This document shows, one piece after another, positions 46,363 to 58,036 of a stretch of DNA of 64,000 nt (within the stretch, counting starts at the first letter, position 1; the number at the start of each line of letters is the position of its first letter). The position numbers and the translations under genes were made by a program. The notes under the pieces are model-generated. The model searched no databases and was not told the DNA's origin. It saw nothing but the letters and a program-made list of their open reading frames with translations. The DNA is from Raffaelea ambrosiae (lineage: Eukaryota > Ascomycota > Sordariomycetes > Ophiostomatales > Ophiostomataceae): assembly GCA_002778195.1 (NCBI GenBank), contig PCDI01000004.1, forward strand, positions 134,074 to 198,073. The letters are read 5' to 3'.

Positions 46363-46780
46363 GACGACAAGATCGGATGAGAGCCGGAGCTCTCCATACG
46401 GTGCACTAAAGAAACAAAATCGACGCGAGAAACGAGTGAGTGGGAGTGGTGGTCGTGATAGTTTCGAGGAGACCGAAATACTAAGCTAACAAAAAAAAAA
46501 AGGAGGCAATACGGCGACCTAAAATTATAGCGCGCCTGGGCCAGATCTACAGGTACGGCCACATGTCGAATGGCCTAGAACGAATCTTGCTACAGCACCA
46601 AAACTTAATAATAAGCGCAAATTGCGACCAACGACGTCATAGTAGAGGGTTCCAAAAATGCTTCTCGCTCCTTCCCGTTTCGGTCTCCATTTCACTATTA
46701 AAAATCAGCAGGTCACTTTTCTTCCCTTGCAAGTCTTTACATATCCTTTTCTTCCTCCGCGATCATCTTGTTCTCCCAGT
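46363..46780. other. Intergenic spacer
   Basis: 418 bp with an A-run near 46491-46501. It holds the PLC leader (ACGAGTGAGTGG-type repeats) and the amine oxidase 3' region. Confidence 0.5.
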
Positions 46781-48446
46781 TCACACAGTGGCAAGGCCAT
46801 TTGTCTCAATGATCTTTTCCGCAGCTGACTGACCACTCAAATAAGCCCCAGCCACGGTACCACACTCCTCGAAGGGCGCCGCGTGCTCGCCGCAGAACCA
46901 CAGCCGCCGCCCAGGACAGCCATTGCGGATGGCCAAGACGTCCTGGTCAGCTGCCTCAATGCCGACCTGAAAGTTGCAGTAGCTGGCGTTGCCATTCAGA
47001 TCGTCCTTCTGCCATGTGGTGGCCAGCACCGCTTTGGGCACGCAGTCGGGCGACGAGGCATCAAATCCCGGCAGCCGCGAGAAGTACGGCCGAAAAAAAG
47101 CGGTGATAAAAGCATATTGCTCGTCTTTTGTCTTGCCATACACGTTGTCCACAATGTGGTGAGAGGAGTCGCCGTACGTATAGAACAGGATGGTGGGGTG
47201 GCCGTTTGGCTGCTCAAACGCAGCCAGATTCCAGATCTCCTGCGGCCAGCTCTTGGGATTGCTATCGGCAGCATATGCTGGAGACAGCCAGTTCGTGTAG
47301 CTGGGGAAAGTGTCTGTGGCGGCATCTGCGACCCAAAAGGCACGAGGGAAGGTGATGAAGACCTTTTCCAGATATGAAAGACGCAAGTGGTCGATGGCCT
47401 CCGAGAGCCTCTGTGGCAGTGGCGGATCGAAAGTTGCTGTCTTGTTCTCCTGCAACCATCCGAGGGGCGTGCTCATGACTACCTCGTCAAAGTCGAATCT
47501 CTCCCCTTCTGCAGTCTCAATTGTCACCTTTTGGGGCAGATTCTTCACGCGCATACTGGGTGTCTTGACAGACACGACACGCCTTCCCTTGACGATTTCT
47601 GCTCCGTCAAGAGCGGGCTGGGCAATGAGGTCGAAGATCGCCTTGTAGTTTGACGCTACAAACATCTCCTCTGTGATATATGGTCAGCGCAATTCGGCAA
47701 TACAGGCGACTCGTGAGGAGACACATACCGCCGCCACAGCACTCTTCCATCCACGCAAAACGCAGGCTCTGCTTCCACACCGGCTCGCCCACATAGGCTC
47801 CCCACATCTCGCTCATACGTACGAGCAGCTTTTGGTCACTCTCATCGGGCAGCGCCTCTTTTGCACGGCGTACGATGAAGTCATACAACGAGTCAGTGGC
47901 AGGGATGTCTATTCCGCCATTCTTCTTGTGCTCGGTCTCGCTGAACGTGAAGGCTTCGCCAATGAGATCCCAAAGCAGTGTTGAAAGTTGGTCGGTCCTC
48001 TCGTCAGACAATGCCTGGCCATCAGAGTCGAACACCAACTGCTTGCTGTTCCACTTGTGTAGTGGCGTTTCCGTGAGCTGCGCGAGGTGGTAAATGGGAT
48101 GCACCTCTCCACTGTCCCAGGTATGAATCCAGTTCGGACCACTGCAAGCGTCAGCGCTTGTTTGGTCTGAAATAGCGCCGTCGTTTTCATCTCATCAATG
48201 TACTAACATGTCCACAGTATAGCCGAGCTCATCGGATTGGCACAGCTACAAAAACGTCAGTGGTGCAGCGATTATTGCAAAGATTGGAAGTCAACAAACC
48301 CTGCCTCCTATCCTATGCCGAGCTTCTAGAATAGTGACTTTGAAGCCGCGCGATAGCAATATGTCGGCGCATCTCAGACCTGAGATGCCGGCCCCGACAA
48401 TACCGACGTGGGCTTTTGGCAAGTTGGTGTTGCTGTCGTCGGACAT
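46781..48446 (-). CDS. Flavin-containing amine oxidase
   Basis: Four exons, 48446-48300, 48245-48208, 48141-47729 and 47670-46781, give 495 aa. The N-terminal FAD-binding motif reads [37 protein letters not shown] (GXGXXG, then the acidic E and the GGR loop). After two short introns comes [12 protein letters not shown], the amine-oxidase active-site strand. The C-terminus has [32 protein letters not shown], the second FAD-contacting block. It belongs to the polyamine oxidase / monoamine oxidase / LSD-like superfamily; with no SWIRM or other domain, a polyamine or small-amine substrate is most likely. No PTS1 is seen at the end (NGLATV). The 38-nt exon 2 codes [12 protein letters not shown]. 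Confidence 0.9.
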
Positions 48447-49191
48447 TTTTCTTTTCGATATCGAAACAGCTGAATAGTGATTCACCGACTCCAAACCTGG
48501 AACTTGACAGGTGCGGCCGTCTGTTTAGCAGATTATTAGTACTGGCGAATTGTACCAGGACTTACAAATACTGTTAAAGTCGACAAGTCAGGCCATTCAC
48601 CACGGGCAAGACAGAATACAGGAGAGTACAAGGCAGATCCAGAGGCTTTTTTCGGAGCGAGTTTGGGCTGCATTTTCCCGGGCTGTGTTGGAGTCGAGGC
48701 GGCATTAGCTCGCTCTGCGCCAGCCAACGGAGCGCTCCTCGGTCGCCAAGCAAGACGCTGCAGCTGCAGCTCAGCTTGCTCGATCACACTCCCACCACAA
48801 GAATGCCTACTGGAAAGCCACGGGCAAAAGAAGCAGGTCTAAGCACCCTGGCCTCGACTTCAACAGTTTTGTCTTTCCGAATGCGACCTCTACCACTGAC
48901 TTTTCCTCAATAGGCAATAAAGTGCAGATGCACAAACGCAGTTATGAAGCACTAGACTTGCCATTTACGAGGCAGTCGTACCATAACCCAATGCTCCTTG
49001 CGTGATCCAGGAAGGACGTATTTACCTCTACAGGTGCAAGACACAAAGTCGGGATATTTTAAGAGCTACTCTCATAGGGGTGTGTTTTCCCTGTTTCATA
49101 CTTTTAACCTACCGTCAAGTAACTCGCGCGCTGAATTGTCCAAACTGGCATTTGTACTAACAAAAAAAGTCCCCCCCCCCCAAAACCGGTA
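48447..49191. other. Intergenic spacer
   Basis: 745 bp with the amine oxidase promoter. A C run at 49171-49181 lies just downstream of the ankyrin gene's stop. No gene supported. Confidence 0.5.
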
Positions 49192-50637
49192 TCATAGCTC
49201 AACTTTACGTGGCTTCTCATCGTCTTGCTCCCTAGTCTTCTGGTCTCGAACCTTTCTTGCTTCTTCGAAGAGTAGCACCATGTCACGGTTTCCCCGATTG
49301 CGGGCCAAGTCCTCCGGAGATTCTCCATCGACGTCTATGTTGTCCAGATCGGCACCGTGGTCGAGAAGTATGCGTGCGATATCGATGTGCCCACCATACC
49401 CGCACATGCTCAGGGCCGTCCATCTACCTTGGTTAGCATCTCACAGAGACACAGAGCACTGGGATTAGAGGGAAGGGAAATACTTGCCCCCATCGATCTC
49501 GTGTGTTGACGTTGACCCCGAGGCCGATGAGCTTCGCTACCTTTTTGGCATCGCCATCACTTGCCGCCTGGATGATGGCATCATTCTTTTGAAGCATCTT
49601 AAGCAGCAGCCGTCCCGGTGAACCTTTCTTTTTTGCTACTACACGCGGTGTTGGAGCATCCATACCTAGTTTCCGTATGCCTTCCTCTACCGACTTGCTC
49701 GAATTTCTGCGCATGAAGTCGTCCTCGAACCCTTCGGTTGCCGATTTCATATCTGCAACAGTGGAACCGCTGATGCTACCGCCGTAGCCAGAATCACTGG
49801 GCAAACGGGCCACCTTGAGACGGTCTTGCAAGGGAACAGTGGTGGGTGATATTCGCCCCGAGTCGGCCGACAGCGTACGAGGCGAAGACACACTCGACAT
49901 GCGCGAACCATCATCGGTAGCGCCTGCTAGTCCTTCCTGCAGCGACTGCCTGAACCAAGCCGATATGTACTCGCGATTGTCCTCGATGACTGATTCCCCG
50001 ATGCCGACGTCTTCAAGCTCTCGTCGCAGCTGGTCCCAGACTCCGGGGGTATCGATGGTCTCGGCCACATCGGAGGCGGTGACAACGGAGCCTTCACGCA
50101 GGCCGGCTTTGACTTCTGTGATAAACTTGGCCAACTTCTTGTCCATACGAGTTATGGAGGAGCTGCCGTTGTTGGTTGTTGTTGTTGTTGTCAGAGACAG
50201 TGTTAGGAGACCTCAGCGGTCACGGAAAGGAGAATTGGCGCTTACTTGTTCAGCGCGGATGTGAAGGCACCCAGTGTTGCGGCGTTGGATATCAGACGCA
50301 TGCGAATCTCGCTCTGGTCACTCAGTCCCCAGTGCATTCGATCCCATGTGCGCTGCGCCTGTGTCCCTAGGCTCTCGTAATTGTCGAGAAGGCGTTGCAA
50401 GTCGTTCAGGGTGTCTTGGCAGGCCTCGGTGAGAATGAGGAGTCGCCGCTTCTTCTCCGGGTCTAGCTGTGGGTTTTCGCGCATGCAGTCTTCAGTCTCC
50501 ATGAGGACAGTGTGGAGAGAGCCGACCTCCGTGGACAGACGACGGAAGTCATCGCTCGAGTCGCGCAGGGCTTTGTATATCTTCCATGAGAACCGGACAA
50601 CGCCTGCAATGTCCATTACCCCCACCCCAAAACTCAT
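49192..50637 (-). CDS. Ankyrin-repeat protein with fungal N-terminal helical domain
   Basis: Three exons, 50637-50246, 50162-49488 and 49423-49192, give 432 aa. The N-terminus MSFGVGVMDIAGVVRFSWKIYKALRDSSDDFRRL is a helical domain common at the head of Sordariomycete ankyrin and STAND-like proteins. The middle is Ser-rich. The C-terminus has ankyrin repeats (IIQAASDGDAKKVAKLIGLGVNVNTRDRWGWTALSMCGYGGHIDIARILLDHGADLDNIDVDGESPEDLARNRGN). Only a GC-AG intron (donor GCAAGT at 49487-49482, branch GCTAAC, acceptor GTAG) restores the ankyrin frame; the nearby GT donor does not. The first intron contains a (TTG/CAA)n run. Function is unknown; such proteins can act as signalling or incompatibility adaptors. 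Confidence 0.85.
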
Positions 50638-51779
50638 TTTGGCGGCGTCTTCGGACCGCGCTGCCTCTGGAAGAGCAGACGCGAGAAGAAGAGAAGATTC
50701 TGGGGAATAACAATCAAACAATCAGGTGTGTCATGTCAGGCAAGCCAGTGGTTTCCTGACGACGCCAACGGACAGTTAAGTAACTGTACATTTATCGACC
50801 ACACTCGAAGCAATTGGGTGTTTTGACCCTGGCCCTTGTGGGAGGGCTGTGATCCCACCTAGCCGCACTCCCTCATCGAAATTCACGCGCCAATCCGAGG
50901 CGGGGGGGGGGGAGATGCCGCACGCCTAACGCTGGAAAGAGCAAGAACGCCTTGTGGTCAACCTCCAGGAGGTCGGGGTTCACTGTACTCACAATCCTGG
51001 CCTATTACAATGTTCTGGAGCTGCAAGGGTCTAGAAGCCAAGAGGGGGTTCTCAGCCCCAGGAAGCCATAATAGGCATAGGGGCGAGACCTGGTGCGCAA
51101 TGCCAAGTCATCTGGACCGCAATCAAATGTCCATCTGTTTGCTTAGAGGTGCGGGTGGTCAACACATGGAAGCCGGGCATATTTGATAAGGACAATGCAA
51201 GTACTTGTCGGGGAGTCACTAACGGCTGCCTAGGGAAAGAAGGAACAAAACAACAAGATAAGCCTTCTCGTGCCGTTTTGACTTGGAGGCTAAGCCGTAG
51301 CTAATAGGGGAAGGGTCTTTGCCCGGGTCTGGGGTTAGACAGAGCCAATTTTATTATCCTGGCGGTAATATACGTTACTTTGCCACATTGGGTTGAGACG
51401 AGGCTGACCTGAGGATGAACAGTGAGCAGAAAACGGGGGAAGCTGTGACCAGAAAAAACAAAGAGCCGAGAAAATAGAATCGAGTGCCAACAGAGTCTAA
51501 ATAATGTTGCAAAGCATATGGACGGTGTCAACGAATGTCTTCTTGGAAAAATTTTCGTTTTTTTCTTAATTCTCCTAGTAAAGAATATTTACAAAGCTGA
51601 GTTCAGGATCCTTCCTGCAACCCACTAATAGCGGCCCACCCCATCGTGCCGCTCCGTTGACACGCCATCCCCAGATCCCCACAATCAAACGATTAAAAGT
51701 CAATTGCATAGCATGCATATTAATGGGGGGTGACAGAGGCAATGGATAAATATGACGACATCAGAGAAGGCGCCTCCAA
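50638..51779. other. Gene-free spacer
   Basis: 1.1 kb with a G run at 50902-50911 and AT-rich sequence at 51540-51600. No ORF with coding character; no repeat family recognised. Confidence 0.5.
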
Positions 51780-52340
51780 TCAGCCCGACCAGGTGTAGTT
51801 GCCGCCCATGTCGAGCAGCCACATGAGCGAGTTGAACTCGACGTCAATCTCGGTGATCTGCCACCAGCCCTTCTCCTTGGTGGTCTTGAGGACGGTGATA
51901 CCCTTGCTGGGCTTGTTGGCGTCACCAAAGGTGGCGTGCCATCGCAGGGCAATGACGCTGCAGTCCAAAGCGTCGACCGAGTCGACCACCAGCGGAAACG
52001 GCGGGTTGAAGGCCTGCGCGTCCATGAAGATCTTCTTGGTGGCAAACGTCGGCGTGCCCAGCGGCTGGTTCAGGAAGGTGTTGATGCTGTCCGAGTTGTC
52101 GACAAACGAGTCGGCGCAGTACTTTTCACAGTCGGCATCGGTGTAGTTGGCAATGAGGCGCTGGTAGGCGCCGACGATCTCATGAGCCTCGGGGCCTGTC
52201 ATGCAGACTTTGGTGTCGTTGCCGGCGCCGGGATGATGGGCCACATGGTGACCGCCCGGGTGGGTGTTGTCACGCCAGGGCGAGGCCAGGGACGGGCTGA
52301 CCAGGGAAGAAGCAACGGCTGCCACGATGAAAAAGCGCAT
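51780..52340 (-). CDS. Small secreted NTF2/SnoaL-like protein
   Basis: A single exon of 186 aa. The N-terminus MRFFIVAAVASSLVSPSLASPW is a clear signal peptide with an Ala-Ser-Pro cleavage region, followed by a His/Gly-rich linker. The mature domain (CMTGPEAHEIVGAYQRLIANYTDADCEKYCADSFVDNSDSINTFL ... VIALRWHATFG ... GWWQITEIDVEFNSLMWLLDMGGNYTW) has the alpha+beta cone pattern of SnoaL/NTF2-like folds. Three Cys lie in the mature chain before the sheet plus one later, so one or two disulphides are possible. It is a candidate small secreted protein; the role is unknown. It is isolated, with 1.1 kb and 2.6 kb gene-free flanks. Confidence 0.85.
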   Translation of the reverse strand: MRFFIVAAVASSLVSPSLASPWRDNTHPGGHHVAHHPGAGNDTKVCMTGPEAHEIVGAYQRLIANYTDADCEKYCADSFVDNSDSINTFLNQPLGTPTFATKKIFMDAQAFNPPFPLVVDSVDALDCSVIALRWHATFGDANKPSKGITVLKTTKEKGWWQITEIDVEFNSLMWLLDMGGNYTWSG

Positions 52341-54984
52341 ATTTGCAGTGGTTGTTGTGCGCCTGTAAAAGATAGGACAAGAGGGAGCGTGAGAGAGTGT
52401 GAGAGAGAACGAGTGAAACCAAAAAGAATGTAGAATTTTTTTCCTTGACGGAAACGAGAGGAAATGTGCAGACTTGGATGAAAGATTGGATGGTAGGACT
52501 TGAAGGCTCTGCTCTACTCTGGAATGTTCATGAAGAGGACGATGTGTGGCATATTTATATCCCGATCGTCTTCTTCTCTGTCAAAGTCCCCAAGACGTCT
52601 TCACTTCTGGGGGTTTTTTTTCCCTTCAACTATTTTCCATATTTATTATCTGCCTTAGCTCCCAACGTATTCGTCTGACATCACTCGCTTGAACATCCCG
52701 TTTTCTGGTTATTTTTTGACAAACAGCCGCACATTGTGTCCGGAAAGAGCACTAATATTGGATGGACCCAGAAAGACGCAGTTGTCCGTTTCCTGCCAGT
52801 ATTGTGCATATACGGCAGCAATATGTCAGCAACCAACTGCAGAAGAGAGCAGCAATGCATGTCACCGCTCGGATCTCGGAGGCAGGTAAGCTTTGACCAG
52901 GCTTCTCCTCTTGTCTCTTTCGTCTGAAAACGGACCGGTATTGTGCTGCTGCGGTGCATTTATCCACAAGGCTCAGTGCTGATATTGCTATTGGTGTCCA
53001 TAATACCGGACGTCCGACCCTCGCGTCTGTCGGGCGGCTCACCTTGCGTAATATCGGTATGCCCTTTTGTCTCGCTTTGGGACATGTGGTAGGGGTGGCA
53101 TGCAACCTGGTTCGTCCGTTTTGTTTGGCCCGAGTCTCTGCAACTCGCAACATGGCCAACAGCCTCCTCCAAATCTGCACAGACTGGCCTCGCCGCCATT
53201 CTCACCCACCTGCCACGCATGCAGCTATACAGACATATGCAGTGACAGAACTGCAGCTTGCATCCTTCGTCCGTATTTAGGCGTCGTCCGATTCATGGTC
53301 GATGCACGGGTTCTGCTGTCAGGCTTGTTGTGTCCCCATCCTGTTGCGTTGTTCTCTGCTGCTCCTCCGTTTGGCACTTCCATTGTCGCCTTTGCCGAGA
53401 AGCGAAGAATGGCTGCTTTGCGGGGTAAGCAGACCGAGATCCTCCTCTGCTACTCTTCGCTGCAGTGACCACTTGACAGCTCAAGAACATGCATGCGCGC
53501 CAGTCCGATTGTCGGGGAAGAACGAAGAAGTATTCGACGTGATGCCTCGGCCATTGCTTGACTCATCCTACGTCATCCCCTGTGTGCTCTCCTTTCGCGT
53601 ATTGTCTCAACTCATTGCCGTGGTGTTCTTGCTCGGTTTGACTGGGGGTTCTTTACTGGGGGTTCTTCTTTATTCATCAATTCTCGGGCCAAGGGACCGG
53701 AGGACGGTCTGCTATGGAGTTGCCCCTTGGTAAAGAAGAACAATCAAAAGGCAATATCGGACATGGGGAGGCGTGTTACGCAATGCTGCGGCTTAAATAC
53801 TTCCACGGTCTTGGTTTTTTTTTTTCGGATTTTTTTTTTAAAATCAAAACCGCCCAGACGTTCAGCACGACAGGAGATCCAATAAATAGAAAATCACTCC
53901 AAGATCTCGGATTGGGTTTTTTTCAACGGCAAGAGTCCCACTCCGTGCCATGCCCGATCCCCGGTAATCTAACCTCGGACTTGGCTGGTTGGGGAGGTGC
54001 CTGACAACATCAGATTTCTTGTCACTTATATTTGTTGTGTACGTGAAAATCCGGGATCTAGGGAGGATGCTTGCTGTTTCGATTTATTCTTGGAGCCGCG
54101 ATCCAGGACCTGGAGGGTTGCTATCTGAGATGAAAAGTTCAAGCAGCGCCTGGACATTCCCTGGACTGTCAAAATCACTTATCAACCCGAAATGATGGGT
54201 GCAGAAGCCCGTCCCGGAGCTGCTATATTGATCAAAACAGGACGTTTCAGTAACGAACGTGGATCAGCCAACGCTGGAGATGCAAGATAATCACTTTGAA
54301 CAGAAAACCGGGTCGCGCAACAACACAATACGCTTGCAAAGGCACCGAATCTGACCGACCATGACATCTTAAGAAATGGTCGGGCAGCCATGTGCATGTG
54401 GTCTGATGGCTTTTGGCTGTTGGGTTTTTGTCTGGTACGGATGGCAAATTTTGGTGTTGCAATGTGTCTGGTTTGCAAGTGTTTTCGAGAGAAGTGGCTT
54501 GTGTAATATGACAGCTGTTTGGGCAACACAAGTGTTCGTGAGGAGTCGTAGACTGGGAGTTGAAACCTCTTAGTTTTGAATCTATTAGTCAACTAGCCTG
54601 TATCTCTACGAGATGCCGCAAAAAGGCAACTAGGACAGCACGGTATAGCCGGTGGCTCGGCACCGCACCTGCCCAAGCAGAGACATCTGCATGTGATCTG
54701 CTGGTCGTCATTGCTCCGCATCTGTCACGCACACATGAATGGACAGGCGTTTGTGCCGATGGATGTTGGTTATATGAAGCACATGCGGAGACTCAGACCA
54801 CTAGGTTGGCAGGCGATAGCCCTCTCCCCTCTCCAAACACTCTCCAGCTCAAAGAAAAAGGGACTTGTAAAGAGCTCAGCACCAAGACAATCTGATTTTC
54901 ACCACTGGTACCACATCTATTCACCATTGCTGTCACAAATATTGACCATCGATACCACAAATACACACCATTGAGACCACAACT
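52341..54984. other. 2.6-kb gene-poor region
   Basis: The leader next to 52340 has GTGAGAGAGTGTGAGAGA-type repeats (52390-52415). T runs occur at 52614-52621 and 53814-53840. A 143-codon plus-strand frame (53302-53733) is Leu/Ser-rich without motif and is not called. The last 150 bp, with repeated ACCACAA/ACACACCATTGAGACC words, form the SDR promoter and leader. Confidence 0.45.
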
Positions 54985-55935
54985 ATGAGCGGCACAACTG
55001 TTTCACTGGCTGGAAAGGTAGCAGTTGTCACTGGTATGCAGGAACTATCTCTTCTTCTTCTCAGCCAGTCACCAGGTGTCTCAGAGAGACATGGTAACAC
55101 GTGATAGGCGCTGCATCCGGGTTTGGCCTGGCCACGGCCAAGCTCTTCATCGAGGCGGGCGCGAAGGTGGTTGCTGTCGACCTCAACCACGAAGCCCTGA
55201 CCACGGCTTTGCCCACGTCGTCTGGAGGCCCGCTCGCTACAGTGCAGGGAAATGTCACAGTGCAGAGCGACTGGGAGCGCGTCCTGGAAACGGCCCAGTC
55301 GTCGTTTGGCGGCATCGACATTGTCATCAACAATGCCGGCACCAGCTATCCCAACAAGCCCACGCTGGACGTGACCGACGCCGAGTTTGACCGTGTCATG
55401 AACGTCAATGTGAAGAGCATCTACCTCAGCGTCAAGGTTCTGGTCCCGCACCTCAAGGAACGCGGCGGCGGCAGCATCGTGAACATTGCCAGCATCGGTG
55501 CTTCCCGGCCCCGACCCGGCCTGGTCTGGTACAACGCCAGCAAAGGCGCCGTGGCGAACGTGAGTGACTTCGGACACTCGCCATCGATTGTTCTTTCGTT
55601 TTATTGCTCTTTCTTTTCTCCCCCATTTCTGTCCCGCCTTTCTGCTGACATACGAAAAAAAGGCTACAATGGGCCTTGCTGCCGAGTTTGGCAAGGACAA
55701 CATCCGCGTCAACTCGCTCTGCCCTCTGCTGTCGGGAACAGGCCTGTTCGAGACCTTCTCGGGCGTGCCATACTCGGAAGACAACATGAAAAAGTTTCTG
55801 TTCAACGTGCCTTTGGGGAGACTGTGCGAGGCGGACGACGTGGCCAATGCCTGCCTCTTCCTGGGCAGCGACATGGGCAAATTCATCAACGGCGTGTGCC
55901 TGAATGTGGACGGTGGACGCTCTGTGGGAGCGTGA
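54985..55935 (+). CDS. Short-chain dehydrogenase/reductase
   Basis: Three exons, 54985-55033, 55108-55559 and 55663-55935, give 257 aa, the usual classical SDR size. The cofactor loop GAASGFGLATAKLF (GXXXGXG) is created by the first splice. NNAG, the catalytic Ser in SIVNIASIG, and YNASKGAV (YXXXK) are all present, and the C-terminus ends INGVCLNVDGGRSVGA. An Asp after beta-2 (VVAVDLNHEAL) suggests NAD preference. Substrate is unknown. It lies beside a metallo-beta-lactamase-fold gene on the same strand and an enoyl-CoA hydratase family gene, suggesting a small catabolic neighbourhood. Confidence 0.92.
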
Positions 55936-56531
55936 GCAGAATGCTGAGGCCGCGTCAGAGTGTATGAATAAATTTGTTACAAAAAAAAAAAAAATTCAGC
56001 ATACATCAGTCACGATCTGTTGGCACTGAACCCCAGGAAATGCATCACGATCTGTTGGCACTGAGCCCCGGGAAATGCAATCACGCGCATCTGGATGGCA
56101 TTCTGCGAAAAAGAAGGGCCACGAGCATCCACTCCATGACCTGTGACGCTTGGGAAGCCCAGCTCTGAATTTCTTCTCCAGCACTGCGGGCAAAGTGTCC
56201 GTGGAGATTTGGGGTCAATGGCGGAGGATGGATGCCGAGGTCGGCTACTGGATTCCGCGAGCAACATCTCCAACAGTGCGCGTACAGAACGGCAATTGTT
56301 GCACATCTAAGAGAGGAGAGTGAGGGGGTGTGCTTCCAGGCGTGCTCACAGGATAGGCTGTCCAGAATCATCGCGTTGTTCCTTCTTTGTTTTTTGTTTT
56401 TGTCCTTGGAATCGTGAAATATCCAAAATATCTTCGGACTCTGGCTCGGCTGGTTTCACTGGTCTTTTCAAAACACATCCAGCTCAATAGTGACATCACG
56501 ATCCCCAGAGACCAAAGAAAAACCCCAAAAG
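55936..56531. other. SDR-MBL intergenic region
   Basis: Contains an A run (55980-55994), a 35-bp tandem duplication, and the promoter of the metallo-beta-lactamase gene. Confidence 0.55.
56010..56079. repeat. 35-bp tandem duplication
   Basis: Two adjacent copies of a unit starting TCACGATCTGTTGGCACTGA. They differ at two positions, both A in copy 1 and G in copy 2. It lies just after the SDR poly-A-like tract. Confidence 0.85.
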
Positions 56532-57662
56532 ATGCCTCCTTCCAAGGACGCTCCTGCGTCGACAAATACGTGCGAGATCTCGCTCATCAACACCACGACA
56601 GATCTCGTCGTGGTTTCGTCAGCCCTGATGCAGCCGGCAATCCAAGGCCACGAGTTCCTCAACCTGCCGACCTTTGCCTTTCTCATCTACAATGCCCGTC
56701 GCAACCAGCGCATCCTCTTCGACATGGGGTCGCGGAAGGACTGGTGGAACCTGCCGCCGGCCGTGGCCAGCGCGATCCAGGGCAAGGGCGTGCCGGGCAT
56801 CCACATCACCAAGGACGTGGACGAGGTGCTCAGCGAAGGCGGCGTGGACCCGCGGTCGATCGACGCGGTGGTCTGGAGCCACTACCACTGGGACCACATC
56901 GGCAACATCCAGCGCTTCCCGGCATCGACCGACATTGTCGTCGCCGCGGGCTTCCGGAAGTCGTTCCTGCCGGGCTATCCCACGGGCCCCCATTCGCCCT
57001 TCCACGAGGGTGACTTTGTCGGGCGCACCATCCGGGAGATCGCCTTTGACGACGACACGTCGTCCCTCCGGATTGGCCGGCTGCGCGCCTTTGACTTCTT
57101 TGGCGACCACAGCTTCTACATCCTCGACACGCCGGGCCACACCGCCGGCCATGTGTCGGGCCTGGTGCGCACCACGGCCGACACGTTTGTCTTTCTGGGC
57201 GGCGACATTAGCCACTTCCCGGGCATGTACCGGCCCACGCCCCAGGTGCCCATGCCCGACACCATCCCGGCCGAGGCCCGGCTGGACGCGGGCCGGTTCG
57301 TGCCACCCTGCCCCTGCAGCCTGTTCACCGCGTGCCACCCGTGCGGGCCGACGTCGCCGCGGGCCCAGACCGAGCCCTACTACGTGCCGTCGGCCAGCGC
57401 GTCGTCGTGGTACGAGGACCCGCCCGAGGCCAAGCGCAGCATCGACGCCATGGCCGAGTACGACGCAGACGAGAACGTGTTCATCGCCATTGCGCACGAT
57501 CCGGCCCTGGGCGAGGTGTGCGAGCAGTTTCCCGCGAGCACGATGAACGACTGGAAGGCCAAGCAGTGGAAGCCGCAGACGACGTGGCATTTCCTCAACG
57601 AGCTGCCGCAGAACGGCAAGCCGGGCCGGCCGCTGCTCGTGGAAGGACAGCACAGACTTTGA
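56532..57662 (+). CDS. Metallo-beta-lactamase-fold hydrolase
   Basis: A single exon of 376 aa from the ATG at 56532 (an in-frame GTG at 56490 is the only further start). The zinc motif is SHYHWDHIGN (HXHXDH); downstream ligands are in LDTPGHTAGH and FLGGDISHFPG. The overall pattern is that of N-acyl-homoserine-lactonase / quorum-quenching-like MBL proteins found in many fungi, where the substrate is usually unknown; lactone or ester hydrolysis is the reasonable guess. A Pro/Cys-rich loop (RFVPPCPCSLFTACHPCG) is unusual and holds several Cys. No signal peptide. Confidence 0.88.
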   Translation: MPPSKDAPASTNTCEISLINTTTDLVVVSSALMQPAIQGHEFLNLPTFAFLIYNARRNQRILFDMGSRKDWWNLPPAVASAIQGKGVPGIHITKDVDEVLSEGGVDPRSIDAVVWSHYHWDHIGNIQRFPASTDIVVAAGFRKSFLPGYPTGPHSPFHEGDFVGRTIREIAFDDDTSSLRIGRLRAFDFFGDHSFYILDTPGHTAGHVSGLVRTTADTFVFLGGDISHFPGMYRPTPQVPMPDTIPAEARLDAGRFVPPCPCSLFTACHPCGPTSPRAQTEPYYVPSASASSWYEDPPEAKRSIDAMAEYDADENVFIAIAHDPALGEVCEQFPASTMNDWKAKQWKPQTTWHFLNELPQNGKPGRPLLVEGQHRL

Positions 57663-58036
57663 AGGGGGGTTTTATTTTTTTTTGTGTGTGTGTCAGTTTT
57701 GGGGGTTTCTTGACTATTGTGCTGCTCTTAGCTATTCTGGGCTTTGGGTGGCGGACGCTGCTACGAGGAGATGGGAAGGTTTCGTTGCGTTGGGCGTGTT
57801 GTTGTCTCATGATGTTTTGGGGGGTTTCACCGAGAACTTTGACGGTGTATGGAACTGAAACTTGTATCCAGGCATGTTTGTTCATAGACCTTGGTGTTGT
57901 TATTATGATCATACCAAGGCGGAACAAGGCTTGAACAAAACGTCGGAGTGAAACACAAAGGAGTTTGGATCTCCTGGCCCAACCTAGCAACACCCTTCGC
58001 AGCCGTAGTCAGCCGAAACAACACGACGGGGCCATA
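57663..58036. other. Convergent spacer
   Basis: 374 bp between the MBL and enoyl-CoA hydratase stop codons; T/G-rich after 57670. No gene. Confidence 0.6.

Noticed and set aside
53302..53733. 143-codon plus-strand ORF
   Set aside because: Leu/Ser/Cys-rich, no recognisable domain, no leader or splice support.
55564..55662. Upstream start for the last SDR exon as a separate small protein
   Set aside because: It is the intron of the SDR gene (GTGAGT donor, AAAAAAAG acceptor); splicing gives a standard SDR.
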